Positions 9,304 to 18,521 of a DNA stretch of 64,000 nucleotides are shown in pieces; positions within the stretch are counted from its first letter, which is position 1, and each line of letters opens with the position of its first letter. The DNA lies in contig NZ_CP147917.1 in the NCBI RefSeq assembly GCF_039645965.1, positions 2,170,001 to 2,234,000 on the forward strand. Direction: 5' to 3'. The notes under the pieces were generated by a model, which saw nothing but the letters and a program-made list of their open reading frames with translations, was not told where the DNA came from and ran no database searches. Origin of the DNA: Sulfurimonas sp. HSL3-2. Lineage in GTDB: Bacteria; Campylobacterota; Campylobacteria; Campylobacterales; Sulfurimonadaceae. The translations under genes and the position numbers were made by a program.

Positions 9304-10197
9304 TTATTTTAATAGTAATTTTAATCCAAATCTACATGTGTCATATGAGTATTTAACTGAATATCTAGCCAGTTTTAAATAATACTTCGCACGTGTATAA
9401 TTTTTCTTTTTATAATGTTCTCTCACTCTTGCAAGGTATAAAATACTTTTGCCTTTTCTAATCGCATACTCTGAAGCACCTTGAAGATTTTTTGCGTAGT
9501 CAACAGTGTAAAGTTGAGCTTTAAATAACTTGTATGCTGATGCACTCTTAAAAATAGACTCCGAATAGACACGGTAGTTCCCAAGATACTCCTTTATAAC
9601 GCATACGTTTCCGTATTGTGCTTTAATCATATGAGCAAGTTTATCATGTAGCATCAATGTATGTGGTATATTATAAAAATGTTCGTCCAAACAAGAACGT
9701 CTAAACATATTTGAACTGTTGATAATATGGTTTTGCATAATTATATTGTTAATTGTTCCGACAGTCGCATTTTTTCCTTTTGTCTTGCCGATTATTTTTC
9801 CTGATTTATCTACAAAATTAACTAGGTGATGTACCATACTGCATTCTGGATGCTTATCTAAAAAATCGACTTGTTTTTGTAGTTTTCCCGGTAACATTAA
9901 ATCATCTCCATCTAAATGCGCTATATACTCTCCTACAGCCATCTTAGTTGTTTCTATATAATTACCGGTATGTCCTAAGTTTTTCGTTCTATAAATTGGC
10001 TTAACTATATTTGGATACTTTTTTTCATAACGTTGTATAATTTCACAGGTTCTATCACTTGAAGCATCATCACCGATAACAAGCTCATACGGCACATTGA
10101 TCTCTTGATTTAAAATACTTTCTAATGTTTCCTCTATAAAATTTTCTTGGTTATATGTAATAACAGTTATACTTAATTTTATATTATCAGTTTTCAT
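9304..10197 (-). CDS. Glycosyltransferase family 2
   Basis: A 297-aa inverting GT-A transferase. The N-terminus (LSITVITYNQENFIEETLES) is the standard GT2 opening, followed by GDDASSDRTCEII and the metal/nucleotide-binding HLDGDDLMLPGK (DGDD). Length is usual for single-domain GT2 enzymes of surface-glycan loci. It is the last gene of a four-gene minus-strand operon and overlaps the previous gene by 11 nt. It converges with the UDP-sugar dehydrogenase with a single-base gap. Donor and acceptor are unknown. Confidence 0.9.
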   Translation of the reverse strand: MKTDNIKLSITVITYNQENFIEETLESILNQEINVPYELVIGDDASSDRTCEIIQRYEKKYPNIVKPIYRTKNLGHTGNYIETTKMAVGEYIAHLDGDDLMLPGKLQKQVDFLDKHPECSMVHHLVNFVDKSGKIIGKTKGKNATVGTINNIIMQNHIINSSNMFRRSCLDEHFYNIPHTLMLHDKLAHMIKAQYGNVCVIKEYLGNYRVYSESIFKSASAYKLFKAQLYTVDYAKNLQGASEYAIRKGKSILYLARVREHYKKKNYTRAKYYLKLARYSVKYSYDTCRFGLKLLLK

Positions 10198-11011
10198 GCT
10201 GCTTTAATCCCTGCTCACAAATATATTTTTTTTCCTCTTTATTTTTATTGAATCTTGCCCACTGTTCTTTTGTTGTCGGATTATTCTGTTTTTTGTGATA
10301 CAGATGGAATGCGTTTGCTACATTTTTACAAGAGTACAGTGTAAGCCCGTATGCACGGAATCTCCAGTCCAGATCCATATCATCAGGCAATGATGACTCC
10401 CCGTAACTTTCATCAAATCCGTTAATAGCGACCATATCGTCTCTAAAACAGGAGAAGTTACAGCCGATGAGGCTTGTGTTTCTTTTTCTGTTTGCCATAA
10501 AAGTTTTATATATAAACGAATCCGGATCAACATGAATGCCCTGCTCGAACCTTGCATTTCTATCAAACATAAGTTTAAAACCCAAAATAAAATAGTATTT
10601 TTCCAAAGTATACGGTTTTAGACTTCCATCTCTAAATTTTTTTGTCAACTCGGCATTTAAGTTCACGCGTCTGCCTGCCAAAACTCTTCCTCTTTGTGCA
10701 AGGGCGACATGTCCTTCGACAAAAGTAGAATAAGGAATAATATCACCGTCTAAAAATATAAGGTATTCACCTGAGCTTTTTAGTATCCCGTTGTTTTGCG
10801 ATCTTGATTTTCTGACACCCGCATCTTCTTGAAACGTATGCTTAACATCCAGCCCTTCAATTGAGTTCACATACTCTTTCATCTCCTGCGCTTCATTATC
10901 CTCTGCAACGACCACCTCAAAGTTTTTGTATGTCTGAGTCTTTAATGCCTCGATAATGAGATTTAAAGACTCTATATCTTTGTAAACTGCGATTATTATA
11001 CTTACTTTCAT
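10187..11011 (-). CDS. Glycosyltransferase family 2 with galactosyltransferase-like C-terminal region
   Basis: A 274-aa GT-A enzyme. It starts VSIIIAVYKDIESLNLIIEA, has VVVAEDNEAQEMK in place of the commoner DDGS, and carries the DxD as FLDGDIIPYS. The later segment GCNFSCFRDDMVAINGFDE followed by DDMDLDWRFRAYG matches the Glyco_transf_7C module (acceptor-binding and catalytic-base region). It is third in the minus-strand operon, overlapping both neighbours (4 nt with the GT4 gene upstream, 11 nt with the GT2 gene downstream). Confidence 0.9.
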   Translation of the reverse strand: MKVSIIIAVYKDIESLNLIIEALKTQTYKNFEVVVAEDNEAQEMKEYVNSIEGLDVKHTFQEDAGVRKSRSQNNGILKSSGEYLIFLDGDIIPYSTFVEGHVALAQRGRVLAGRRVNLNAELTKKFRDGSLKPYTLEKYYFILGFKLMFDRNARFEQGIHVDPDSFIYKTFMANRKRNTSLIGCNFSCFRDDMVAINGFDESYGESSLPDDMDLDWRFRAYGLTLYSCKNVANAFHLYHKKQNNPTTKEQWARFNKNKEEKKYICEQGLKQHEN

Positions 11012-12120
11012 ACCATCTCTTCTAAAATATTTTTCAACTGTATAAACTGCTTCTCATTTGAAAACATCTTTTGACATTTTTCCTGTCCCGCATGTGCTAT
11101 GTTCTTTTTCAGTTCTTCATTATTTATAAGGCTCTCAATCTTCTGTGCCAGACTCTCATAGTCTTGGTTCTCAAAGAGCAGACCAGTTTTCTCATCATCT
11201 ATGATCTCCACGACTCCACCGCTGTTTGAACCGATGACTGCCGTACCTACTTGCATCGCTTCGATAAGTACAAGTCCGAAGGTCTCTCGCTTGGATGCCA
11301 AGACTACCGCATCACACACTTGATAAAAATGGTGCGGATTTTTCATAAAACCTAAAAAGTGGATATTTTGTTCGATGCCTCTGTTGTTCACGTCACGCTT
11401 CAGCTCCTCTAAGTAAGACTCTTTCATCGGATGTCCTACAAAATACGCGTTTACATGTAAGCCTTTTTTGACAAGTACTTCGACCGCTTTAATGAGCAGA
11501 TGCTGCCCCTTTGCTTCGTTGATACGTCCTACCATACCGACATTAAAACTTTGAGAATCAAATCCGAGTCGTTCTTTTAATTCCACAGCTTCTTTATCAT
11601 CAAGAAGTTCAGGTTTATCCGATCCCATATAGAGAACCTCTATCTTTGGACGTACGGATTCGGGTATAAAGCGCTCAAGCTGTTCTTTTACCTGATGGGT
11701 CACAGGCAGCATCAAAGAGATATTTTTGTAAAGCCATCTATGGTACATATCGTCTTTAAATCTTGTCATCGTCATGTTTCTTGTCTGTACGATGCGAGGT
11801 TTACATGTAGAAAGGTTTTTTGCCAGTACCGCGACCAAAAGATCTTTCGTCCAGTGAGCATGAATGATATCTATCTTGTTCTTATCTATGATGTGAGCGA
11901 GTTTTTTTGCCGTCATGTAAGTCATCAGTCCGGATTTTCTTTTAACAGCTTCGTATCTGTACGGGGTATCTTTATAGTACTGTTCAAGCTTTCCGTCTAC
12001 GTTGATAACACTGATGACGTTCATATCATCATCGAGAGCTTTTGCGCTTCTTACCATATAAAGTTCCAAACCGCCAAGATCGGGAGAGAGACAGAGCTCA
12101 AGAAGGTTTTTCTTACTCAT
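11008..12120 (-). CDS. Glycosyltransferase, GT4 (GT-B fold)
   Basis: A 370-aa GT4 transferase with an N-terminal acceptor domain (LCLSPDLGGLELYMVRSAKA) and a C-terminal donor domain: VGMVGRINEAKGQHLLIKA, then KRETFGLVLIEAMQVG, the E-x7-E motif. Members of this type build lipid A-core or O-unit chains on the cytoplasmic side. It is second in the operon and overlaps its neighbours by 8 and 4 nt. It contains one exact TTACATGTAA palindrome (11451-11460) and one single-mismatch copy (11801-11810), read in different frames of the protein (LHV and STCK). Confidence 0.92.
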   Translation of the reverse strand: MSKKNLLELCLSPDLGGLELYMVRSAKALDDDMNVISVINVDGKLEQYYKDTPYRYEAVKRKSGLMTYMTAKKLAHIIDKNKIDIIHAHWTKDLLVAVLAKNLSTCKPRIVQTRNMTMTRFKDDMYHRWLYKNISLMLPVTHQVKEQLERFIPESVRPKIEVLYMGSDKPELLDDKEAVELKERLGFDSQSFNVGMVGRINEAKGQHLLIKAVEVLVKKGLHVNAYFVGHPMKESYLEELKRDVNNRGIEQNIHFLGFMKNPHHFYQVCDAVVLASKRETFGLVLIEAMQVGTAVIGSNSGGVVEIIDDEKTGLLFENQDYESLAQKIESLINNEELKKNIAHAGQEKCQKMFSNEKQFIQLKNILEEMV

Positions 12121-12853
12121 CTTCTTGCATCTCCAGCATCAATGCATATTTCATATAAGAACTAAAAGCAGATATGACCGCCACATTCCATCCATGAATG
12201 CCGTGAAACGCTCCGCCTTTTAATACAAGTGCTTTAAACAGCGCACCCATACCGTGTAAAAATGGATCGAACACACCGACACGCTTGCCCTCTTCATGTG
12301 ATATTTTAGCCCCTCTGGTTATAAACTTATGCGTGGTCTTTATCATCTGGGAATAATCCTCGTATGAGTAGTGGAGCATGTCCGCATCAAGGTCTTTGAC
12401 ATTTTTTGTCTGCACTCTTGCATGTCCGCCGGCAGTAGAAAAGGCACATTTTTTGCGGTTATAAAGCCGCGTCACACGATCCGGATACCAAAGTTTTATA
12501 AAATGTTTTCCGACAAACGTTTTTCTTGCAAATGAAAACGCATCATACGGCGTATTTTCAAGGTCAAGATTTTTAATCGCTTCTATGGCGTTCTTATCGA
12601 GTCTTTCATCTGCATCGATGCTGAGTATCCAATCGTTCTTTGCTAAAGGTGCACCGAATGCTTTCTGCGGTCCGTCACCTAAATATGCTTGCTTGACTAC
12701 TTTCGCACCTAAAGATTCTGCGATCTCGCAAGTCCTGTCACTGCTAAGAGAGTCGACAACAAGGACTTCGTCGCACACTTCTTGAACTGATTTTATGACA
12801 TCTGTAATATTTTTTTCTTCATTCAAAGTAATTATATTTGCTGTTATTTTCAT
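12113..12853 (-). CDS. Glycosyltransferase family 2, WaaE/KdtX-like
   Basis: A 246-aa GT2 enzyme of the lipopolysaccharide-core beta-glucosyltransferase type. It starts ITANIITLNEEKNI, then VVDSLSSDRTCEIAES, LGDGPQKAFG and the DxD segment ILSIDADERLD. The LWYPDRVTRLYNRKK stretch is characteristic of WaaE-like proteins, and the C-terminal GGAFHGIHGW region is membrane-associated in relatives. It is the first gene of the four-gene minus-strand operon and is transcribed from the short divergent region at 12854-12906. Acceptor is likely an inner-core heptose, by family analogy. Confidence 0.88.
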   Translation of the reverse strand: MKITANIITLNEEKNITDVIKSVQEVCDEVLVVDSLSSDRTCEIAESLGAKVVKQAYLGDGPQKAFGAPLAKNDWILSIDADERLDKNAIEAIKNLDLENTPYDAFSFARKTFVGKHFIKLWYPDRVTRLYNRKKCAFSTAGGHARVQTKNVKDLDADMLHYSYEDYSQMIKTTHKFITRGAKISHEEGKRVGVFDPFLHGMGALFKALVLKGGAFHGIHGWNVAVISAFSSYMKYALMLEMQEDE

Positions 12854-12906
12854 AAGTGATATTCTATCACAGTAACTATTTGATATAATTGTATTTAGGA
12901 GATTTT
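12854..12906. promoter_or_regulatory. Divergent promoter region with inverted repeat
   Basis: This 53-bp gap separates the minus-strand glycosyltransferase operon from the plus-strand deacetylase gene. On the plus strand, TATAAT at 12885-12890 lies 17 nt before the AGGAG/ATG of the deacetylase. On the minus strand, TAGAAT (12862-12867) would serve the glycosyltransferases with a very short leader. A perfect inverted repeat GTGATA-TTC-TATCAC (12856-12870) covers that minus-strand -10, so a bound protein could block the operon. Confidence 0.5.
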
Positions 12907-14202
12907 ATGCTTTTTTACCTGATTATCATCTTTATATCCCTCTATCTCTTTATCGTCCTTAAACGTGCACAAAAATACAAATACGACACTTCAAAAGATT
13001 ATCTCTATAATTTAAAGACAGCCGAACAAGAAGAGATAAAGATCCATAACAGTTCCATAGATATTTCAAATAAGTATAAACAATACGATACACTTTTTTT
13101 AAAAATAGACCTTGCATTCCATCCTATCTCATATCTTTTAAAGCCATTCATCGAAATAGAGGGTCAAAAACACTACTTTGAATACGGTGCGCAAGGGATC
13201 AGATATATCAACCTGTCACATATCAAAGATCAGCATCTCCGTCTGGAGCAAAGAAATCTAAGGTTAAAAAACGACTATGTAACACTGTATGGATATACAA
13301 ACAACATAGATCTGTCCAAAAAAATACTTATCTTGGCTCCGCATGCAGATGATGCAGAAATAGCTGCATTTGGAGTTTACAAAAGTGCAAAGGATGTGAC
13401 TATCGTCACGACAACGATAGGTGAACACGGAGTCTGCAACTACTGTGATATTTATGACGATAAAAGAGAAGCATCTCTCAAAAAAGCCGAACTGCGAACA
13501 TTTGATGCCTTAAATGTTCCTCTTCTTGGCGATGTCGAGCAGGCAAATTCTTTAACACTCGGTTATTACGGCGGAAGCTTAAAATGGATGCAAGAGCATC
13601 CGAATGAAAAGGCCGTTTCACTTGTAAAAGAGTTCGGCGATATGAACCATTTTAGAAAAGTATCTCATTCTCATATACAACTGCCGGAGCATGTCCAACC
13701 AAGACACGATTCATTCTTAAATGACCTGGAGATGATACTCTCACAGGTAAAACCCGACTATATCGTCACACCCCATCCTGCCATAGACTCTCATCCCGAT
13801 CATAAATACACGACATATGCTCTTATTGCTGCCGTTAAAAAAACAGAACTGCCATGCAAGCTACTCACCTATACGAACCACTTAAGTCTAAGCGAGACAT
13901 ACCCCGTTGGACCTATGCATGCAGCCGTAACCCTGCCGCCAAATCTCAGCGACTTCTATTTTGACGGTTTGTACTCGTTTGAGTTAGATACAGATCTGCA
14001 AAAAGACAAGTTTTTTGCTCTAGAAGCGATACATGATCTAAGAGATTCACTTGTGTCCATCTCTATAAAAAAAGCCTATAAACAGCTGAATAGAATGATA
14101 AAAAGGGCAGTAAGCGGAAAAGACAAAAGCTACTTTAAAAGAGCGGTAAGAGCTAATGAGCTCTTTTTTGTCGTGGAAAGTGAGAACATAGACAGATTAT
14201 AG
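12907..14202 (+). CDS. PIG-L family deacetylase, membrane-anchored
   Basis: The ATG at 12907 has an AGGAG site 6 nt upstream and is preferred over an in-frame TTG at 12889. The 431-aa product has an N-terminal membrane helix (about residues 2-18), about 120 residues of unknown function, then a PIG-L/LmbE domain. The zinc motif is H146-A-D-D-A-E151, a variant of the usual HPDDE, and a later HPAIDSHPDHK supplies more ligands. PIG-L enzymes remove N-acetyl groups from GlcNAc-type sugars, so it may deacetylate an LPS or capsule hexosamine. It converges with the next gene; their stop codons share the hexamer TTATAG. Confidence 0.85.
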   Translation: MLFYLIIIFISLYLFIVLKRAQKYKYDTSKDYLYNLKTAEQEEIKIHNSSIDISNKYKQYDTLFLKIDLAFHPISYLLKPFIEIEGQKHYFEYGAQGIRYINLSHIKDQHLRLEQRNLRLKNDYVTLYGYTNNIDLSKKILILAPHADDAEIAAFGVYKSAKDVTIVTTTIGEHGVCNYCDIYDDKREASLKKAELRTFDALNVPLLGDVEQANSLTLGYYGGSLKWMQEHPNEKAVSLVKEFGDMNHFRKVSHSHIQLPEHVQPRHDSFLNDLEMILSQVKPDYIVTPHPAIDSHPDHKYTTYALIAAVKKTELPCKLLTYTNHLSLSETYPVGPMHAAVTLPPNLSDFYFDGLYSFELDTDLQKDKFFALEAIHDLRDSLVSISIKKAYKQLNRMIKRAVSGKDKSYFKRAVRANELFFVVESENIDRL

Positions 14203-15342
14203 ATACAGCTCTTTATATCTGTTCACGATCGCCTCTGCTCTAAACTTTTGCGTGTAGCTGTCAAAATCCCATACTTGCTCTTCCGCTATCGTCTCGACTA
14301 TTTTTTTGGCAAACTCATCTACATTAAAATCGATCATGTATTTTTCAAGATCATCTGTCATAATATCTTTTACTCCGCCTTTTGATCTTGTAGTAACGAC
14401 CTTTGTGTCACAGGCAAGTGCTTCTATAAGCACCATGCCAAAACCTTCTGCAAACGAAGTCGATGTCAAAAGCGATGCATTTTTAATCCATGGATACGGA
14501 TTACTCAGCAGCCCTAGAAGCTTTACATGTAAGCCAAGATCAAACTCTTGCAACTTACTTTTGATGTTTTGCATATCGTGTCCGTCACCTACGATGACCA
14601 ATGGAAGAGTTAGACCATAGTGATCTCTTGCGTATCGGTACGATTCAAGTAAAAAAGAAAGATTTTTATTTGGTGTCACCCTGCCCACACTGATGATATA
14701 GTCTCCCTCTATCTCAGGTTTGTATGCATCTGCTTTTTTTCTTATCTCATCGATATCAAGCGGATTGTTCACTACATTTACAGATTTTGCTTTGACCGAT
14801 GTTATCGCCAACACCTCTTCTATCTTCTCTTTAACACCGCTGGACACACCGGCTAAGTTCTTACCGCTATAGACACATTTGATATAAAAATTGTCCAGCT
14901 TCGAACCGTGTTTTATAAATACACTCTCGACCATCTGTACAACACGGTCGTCTTTTATCGGCCAGATGAGTTCAAAAGTACCGTGACCGCGCATGATAAT
15001 AAGGTCAAACTTCCCAAACTTTTTTTCCAGTTTTTTCAGTTTATATCGAAATACCGGAGCAAAAAGAAGTCCGCTGTATATAAAATACGTGTTTCTAAAC
15101 ACACCGTTTAAGAGCTTTGCAAGAACGCCTAAAACAGCACCGATAACGGTCATATTGAGTGCTTTATCGAGATTGAAATGATGAAAATGCACACTTTGTT
15201 TTGGAGTAAATGCTCTTTTTTTGTCTTTAAAATATATAAGATGTGATTCATCTCCGGCATCTGCAAAAGCTTCTGAAAGATTGACAGCCACTCTTTCCAT
15301 CCCGCCGATCTTTAAACTTCTTACAACAACAGCTACTCGCAT
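14197..15342 (-). CDS. Glycosyltransferase, GT4 (GT-B fold)
   Basis: A 381-aa GT4 enzyme. It begins MRVAVVVRSLKIGGMERVAV, as in many LPS core and N-glycan (Pgl-type) transferases. The donor domain has ISVGRVTPNKNLSFLLES and SFAEGFGMVLIEALACDTKV with the E-x7-E motif. It is transcribed alone, away from the LPS-kinase-like gene, from a 58-bp divergent region. An exact TTACATGTAA palindrome lies at 14523-14532. Confidence 0.92.
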   Translation of the reverse strand: MRVAVVVRSLKIGGMERVAVNLSEAFADAGDESHLIYFKDKKRAFTPKQSVHFHHFNLDKALNMTVIGAVLGVLAKLLNGVFRNTYFIYSGLLFAPVFRYKLKKLEKKFGKFDLIIMRGHGTFELIWPIKDDRVVQMVESVFIKHGSKLDNFYIKCVYSGKNLAGVSSGVKEKIEEVLAITSVKAKSVNVVNNPLDIDEIRKKADAYKPEIEGDYIISVGRVTPNKNLSFLLESYRYARDHYGLTLPLVIVGDGHDMQNIKSKLQEFDLGLHVKLLGLLSNPYPWIKNASLLTSTSFAEGFGMVLIEALACDTKVVTTRSKGGVKDIMTDDLEKYMIDFNVDEFAKKIVETIAEEQVWDFDSYTQKFRAEAIVNRYKELYL

Positions 15343-15400
15343 AAAAACTCTCCATATTAAAATGTTATAATATCAAATCAACTAAACAAAGCAGGTTAAT

Positions 15401-16147
15401 TTGTCATATAAACTACAACTAAATCCAAAATACCCAGACTTTCAAGAGCATCTGCTAAACATTAAAAATATTTTTAAGAGCTCCGACGAGAGTATCCATA
15501 AAGCAAGAAATGAACTCAAGATCATAGAACTAGGCGGGATAAAATGCGTAGTAAAATCTTTTAAAGTACCGCATATCATCAACCGCATCGCTTACACATT
15601 TTTTAGAGACGGGAAAGCTAAGAAGTCCTATCTTAACGCTCTTAAACTAAATAACTTACATGTAAACACTCCCGACCCCATAGGCATCATAGAGTTCTTT
15701 GAATCTGGACTGCTCAGTGAAAGCTATTTTATATCGGTTTACGAACCATACGATTTTACCATCCGTGAAGTGTTTCACCACAAAGTTGAGAACACGGAGC
15801 AGATACTCAAAGAGTTCGCACACTTTAGCTACGACCTGCACCAAAAAGGTGTATGGCACGTAGACTACTCTCTTGGGAACATTCTAATAACAAAAGAAGA
15901 AAGTGGCTATAAATTTTCACTTGTCGATATAAACAGAATGGAGTTTAAGAGCATTGCAGGCTACGAAGGGCTAAAGAACTTCAATAAATTCTGGGCAAAA
16001 GACAGAAATGACCTTCTTATCATCGCAAAAGAGTATGCAAGACTTGCATCACTGGATGAAGAAAAAGCTATTGCGACAGTTCTTGATGAAGCGACGAAAC
16101 TTGAAGGCAGAGTCAACTTAAAACGCAAGATCAAAGGTAAAAGCTAA
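15401..16147 (+). CDS. Lipopolysaccharide kinase-like protein (WaaP/InaA/KdkA family)
   Basis: A 248-aa protein kinase-like fold. K52 in CVVKSF is the candidate ATP-anchoring lysine, the catalytic loop is H153-V-D155-YSLGN160, and VDINR (D176) replaces DFG. WaaP/KdkA relatives phosphorylate heptose or Kdo of the LPS inner core in the cytoplasm. The start is TTG after GCAGG, with TATAAT at 15366-15371. It overlaps the convergent GT9 gene by 4 nt (CTAA serves both stops). The context of heptosyltransferases supports inner-core phosphorylation; which sugar is unknown. Confidence 0.82.
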   Translation: MSYKLQLNPKYPDFQEHLLNIKNIFKSSDESIHKARNELKIIELGGIKCVVKSFKVPHIINRIAYTFFRDGKAKKSYLNALKLNNLHVNTPDPIGIIEFFESGLLSESYFISVYEPYDFTIREVFHHKVENTEQILKEFAHFSYDLHQKGVWHVDYSLGNILITKEESGYKFSLVDINRMEFKSIAGYEGLKNFNKFWAKDRNDLLIIAKEYARLASLDEEKAIATVLDEATKLEGRVNLKRKIKGKS

Positions 16148-17109
16148 AGTGCTTTTATCGCTCTTTTCACATCTTCAAACATCTCTGCTCTTTTTACCTC
16201 ATCGTGAGGTATCATATAATGTTTCTGTATCGATTCGTCACTGACACTTTTCCATCTCTTTGAACTTGCAAAAAGAGTATCTGCAAAAAAAGTCACCGTA
16301 GGAGTTCCGACAAGTGCCGCTAAATGGTATGTCCCTGTCGAGGTAGAGACAAAAAGTTTAAAACCGCTGGTGAGTTTTGCAAAGTTCACCAAACCTTCTG
16401 TTGAGATATAAAAAACCACATCTTCACCGTCTAGTCTCTCTTTGCAGTATTGATAGAGTTTTTGTTCATCGGGACCGAAAGTCATTACTACCTGAATACT
16501 CTTTACTTCTAAAGCACTCTTCACTAGCTCGATATATTCATCGACACTCCAATTTGCATCAGACGAGCCTCCAAAGCCCGGATGAAAGGCAATAGTTTCT
16601 TTTAATATACCATTAATCTTACAAAACTTTTTATACACTTCGTCTGCATCATCAAACTGCAGAAGCGGTTTTTCAAATTGCAGATCTATATTTGGAAATA
16701 ATACGCGTGCGAGCTCTAAATTATATTCGAACTCAGCCATTTTCACTTCACTTCTTCGCTGTTTTACACGCTTTGTATAAAAGATCTGCGCTATCTTTGT
16801 CGCAGGAGCGATCCGCCTTGGAATACGTGCTAAGAATTGGGCAAGTGCTACACGTGTATTTGAAAAAAGGGTTATGGAAACATCTATCTTTGCAGCATGA
16901 AGTTTTTGAGAAAGATCAAATACGGAAGATCTGCCATCATCGACGATCACCTCATCGATAAAATCACATGCACGGGCCAATGGCTCATTTAAAGGTGCTA
17001 CACAGACTACGACCCTATTCTTGGGATCATACTGTTTTAACACCTTACATGTAGGAAGTGCGGTAATAAAATCACCGAGCTTATCCGTGCGTACAACCAG
17101 TATATTCAA
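16144..17109 (-). CDS. Glycosyltransferase family 9 (heptosyltransferase-like)
   Basis: A 321-aa GT9 protein. It starts MNILVVRTDKLGDFITALP, the standard heptosyltransferase opening, has a mid-protein FHPGFGGSSDANW in place of the usual GxxxxxKxW donor loop, and ends with TSTGTYHLAALVGTPTVTFF, the typical D/TSGxxHLAA-type donor motif. It would transfer heptose, or another sugar, from an ADP or nucleotide donor to the LPS core. It follows ugd on the minus strand with a 3-nt gap. The WaaC/WaaF/WaaQ sub-type cannot be told. Confidence 0.88.
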   Translation of the reverse strand: MNILVVRTDKLGDFITALPTCKVLKQYDPKNRVVVCVAPLNEPLARACDFIDEVIVDDGRSSVFDLSQKLHAAKIDVSITLFSNTRVALAQFLARIPRRIAPATKIAQIFYTKRVKQRRSEVKMAEFEYNLELARVLFPNIDLQFEKPLLQFDDADEVYKKFCKINGILKETIAFHPGFGGSSDANWSVDEYIELVKSALEVKSIQVVMTFGPDEQKLYQYCKERLDGEDVVFYISTEGLVNFAKLTSGFKLFVSTSTGTYHLAALVGTPTVTFFADTLFASSKRWKSVSDESIQKHYMIPHDEVKRAEMFEDVKRAIKAL

Positions 17110-17112
17110 GGA

Positions 17113-18438
17113 TCAGTTTACTCCGATCTGGAAGTATTCAAACCCTTCTTTGTTCATCTTCTCTTTATTGAACTGATTACGTCCATCGAAAAAGACAGGA
17201 TTTTTAAGAAGTCTTTTCATCTCATCGAAGTCAGGGCTTCTAAACTCCTGCCATTCAGTTACAAGGATCATAGCATCGGCATCTTTTAAAGCATCATACT
17301 TCGCATCTACGTAAGAAACATTTTCATTGCCTTTAAGATAGAAACTCTCAGCTTCATGACGTGCTTTTGGATCATATGCCACGATCTTTGCACCTCTGCG
17401 CGTAAGCTCGTTAATGATAGTAATAGAACTAGCTTCACGCATATCATCGGTCTCAGGTTTAAAACTAAGTCCCCATACTGCGAAAATCTTTCCGTCAAGG
17501 TTCTCACCGAATCTTTTTATTACTTTATCCGAGATCACTTTTTTCTGTGCGTAGTTCACCTCTTCTACTGCATCGAGGATGCGAGGCGTATAACCGTTGT
17601 CTTTTGCCGTTTTTGCCAAAGCCTGGACATCTTTTGGAAAACAGCTTCCGCCGTATCCGCAACCCGGATAGATAAAACTGTAACCGATACGACTGTCGCT
17701 TCCTATACCATTACGTACTTTATTTATGTCTGCACCGACACGTTCACAGATCTGACTCATCTCGTTCATAAAAGAGATCTTTGTCGCAAGCATCGCATTT
17801 GCCGCATATTTTGTCATCTCAGCAGATTTGATATCCATAGAGATAAACCTGTCGTGGTGCTTCATAAACGGTGCATAGAGTTCACGCATGATATCTAACG
17901 CTTTTTCGCTGTCTGAACCTATTACAACACGATCAGGATGCATAAAGTCATTAATAGCCGCACCCTCTTTTAAAAATTCAGGATTTGAAACTACGTCAAA
18001 TGGAATATTTACGCCGCGCTTATCCAGTTCGGCTTGTATCGCTGCTCTTACTTTATCTGCCGTTCCCACCGGAACAGTCGATTTATCGACTACCACGATA
18101 TAGTCCTGCATGCTCTCACCTATCTTTTTAGCCACTGCCAAAACATATTGTAGATCGGCACTGCCGTCTTGTCCCATCGGTGTTCCAACCGCGATAAAAG
18201 AGATAAGTGAATTTGCTATTGCATCACCTGCATCCGTCGTAAACTTTAAAGTGCCTTTTTCATAGTTCTCTAAAGTCATATCTTCTAAACCGGGTTCATA
18301 AATAGGAATGATTCCTTGGCGAAGTTTTTCTATTTTCTTTTCATCTATATCAACACAAGTAACCTTATTTCCCATCTGTGCAAAACACACACCGCTTACT
18401 AAGCCTACATAGCCTGTACCGATAACTGATATCTTCAT
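17113..18438 (-). CDS. ugd: UDP-glucose 6-dehydrogenase
   Basis: Oxidises UDP-glucose to UDP-glucuronate. The ATG at 18438 is chosen because GGGAAG precedes it and the protein then begins [20 protein letters not shown], the classic Ugd N-terminus; a longer in-frame reading to 18474 has no support. The 441-aa protein carries the [12 protein letters not shown] segment, the E-x-L-x-EG motif ([11 protein letters not shown]), and the catalytic cysteine C266 in [16 protein letters not shown]. It is the first gene of a two-gene minus-strand operon with the GT9 gene. It is clearly a different subfamily from the dehydrogenase at 8043. Confidence 0.95.
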   Translation of the reverse strand: MKISVIGTGYVGLVSGVCFAQMGNKVTCVDIDEKKIEKLRQGIIPIYEPGLEDMTLENYEKGTLKFTTDAGDAIANSLISFIAVGTPMGQDGSADLQYVLAVAKKIGESMQDYIVVVDKSTVPVGTADKVRAAIQAELDKRGVNIPFDVVSNPEFLKEGAAINDFMHPDRVVIGSDSEKALDIMRELYAPFMKHHDRFISMDIKSAEMTKYAANAMLATKISFMNEMSQICERVGADINKVRNGIGSDSRIGYSFIYPGCGYGGSCFPKDVQALAKTAKDNGYTPRILDAVEEVNYAQKKVISDKVIKRFGENLDGKIFAVWGLSFKPETDDMREASSITIINELTRRGAKIVAYDPKARHEAESFYLKGNENVSYVDAKYDALKDADAMILVTEWQEFRSPDFDEMKRLLKNPVFFDGRNQFNKEKMNKEGFEYFQIGVN

Positions 18439-18521
18439 TAACTTCCCTATTTTATAATTGAGATATTTTAACAAACAATTGTTATAATTTCACTTATATG
18501 TAAGCAAAAGGAACTGCGCAA

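Noticed and set aside
18491-18504. CTTATATGTAAGC before the first LtaS-like gene as a further TTACATGTAA copy
   Set aside because: The core is TTATATGTAA; the mismatch is central and breaks the palindrome, and it is the only such site in a promoter region.
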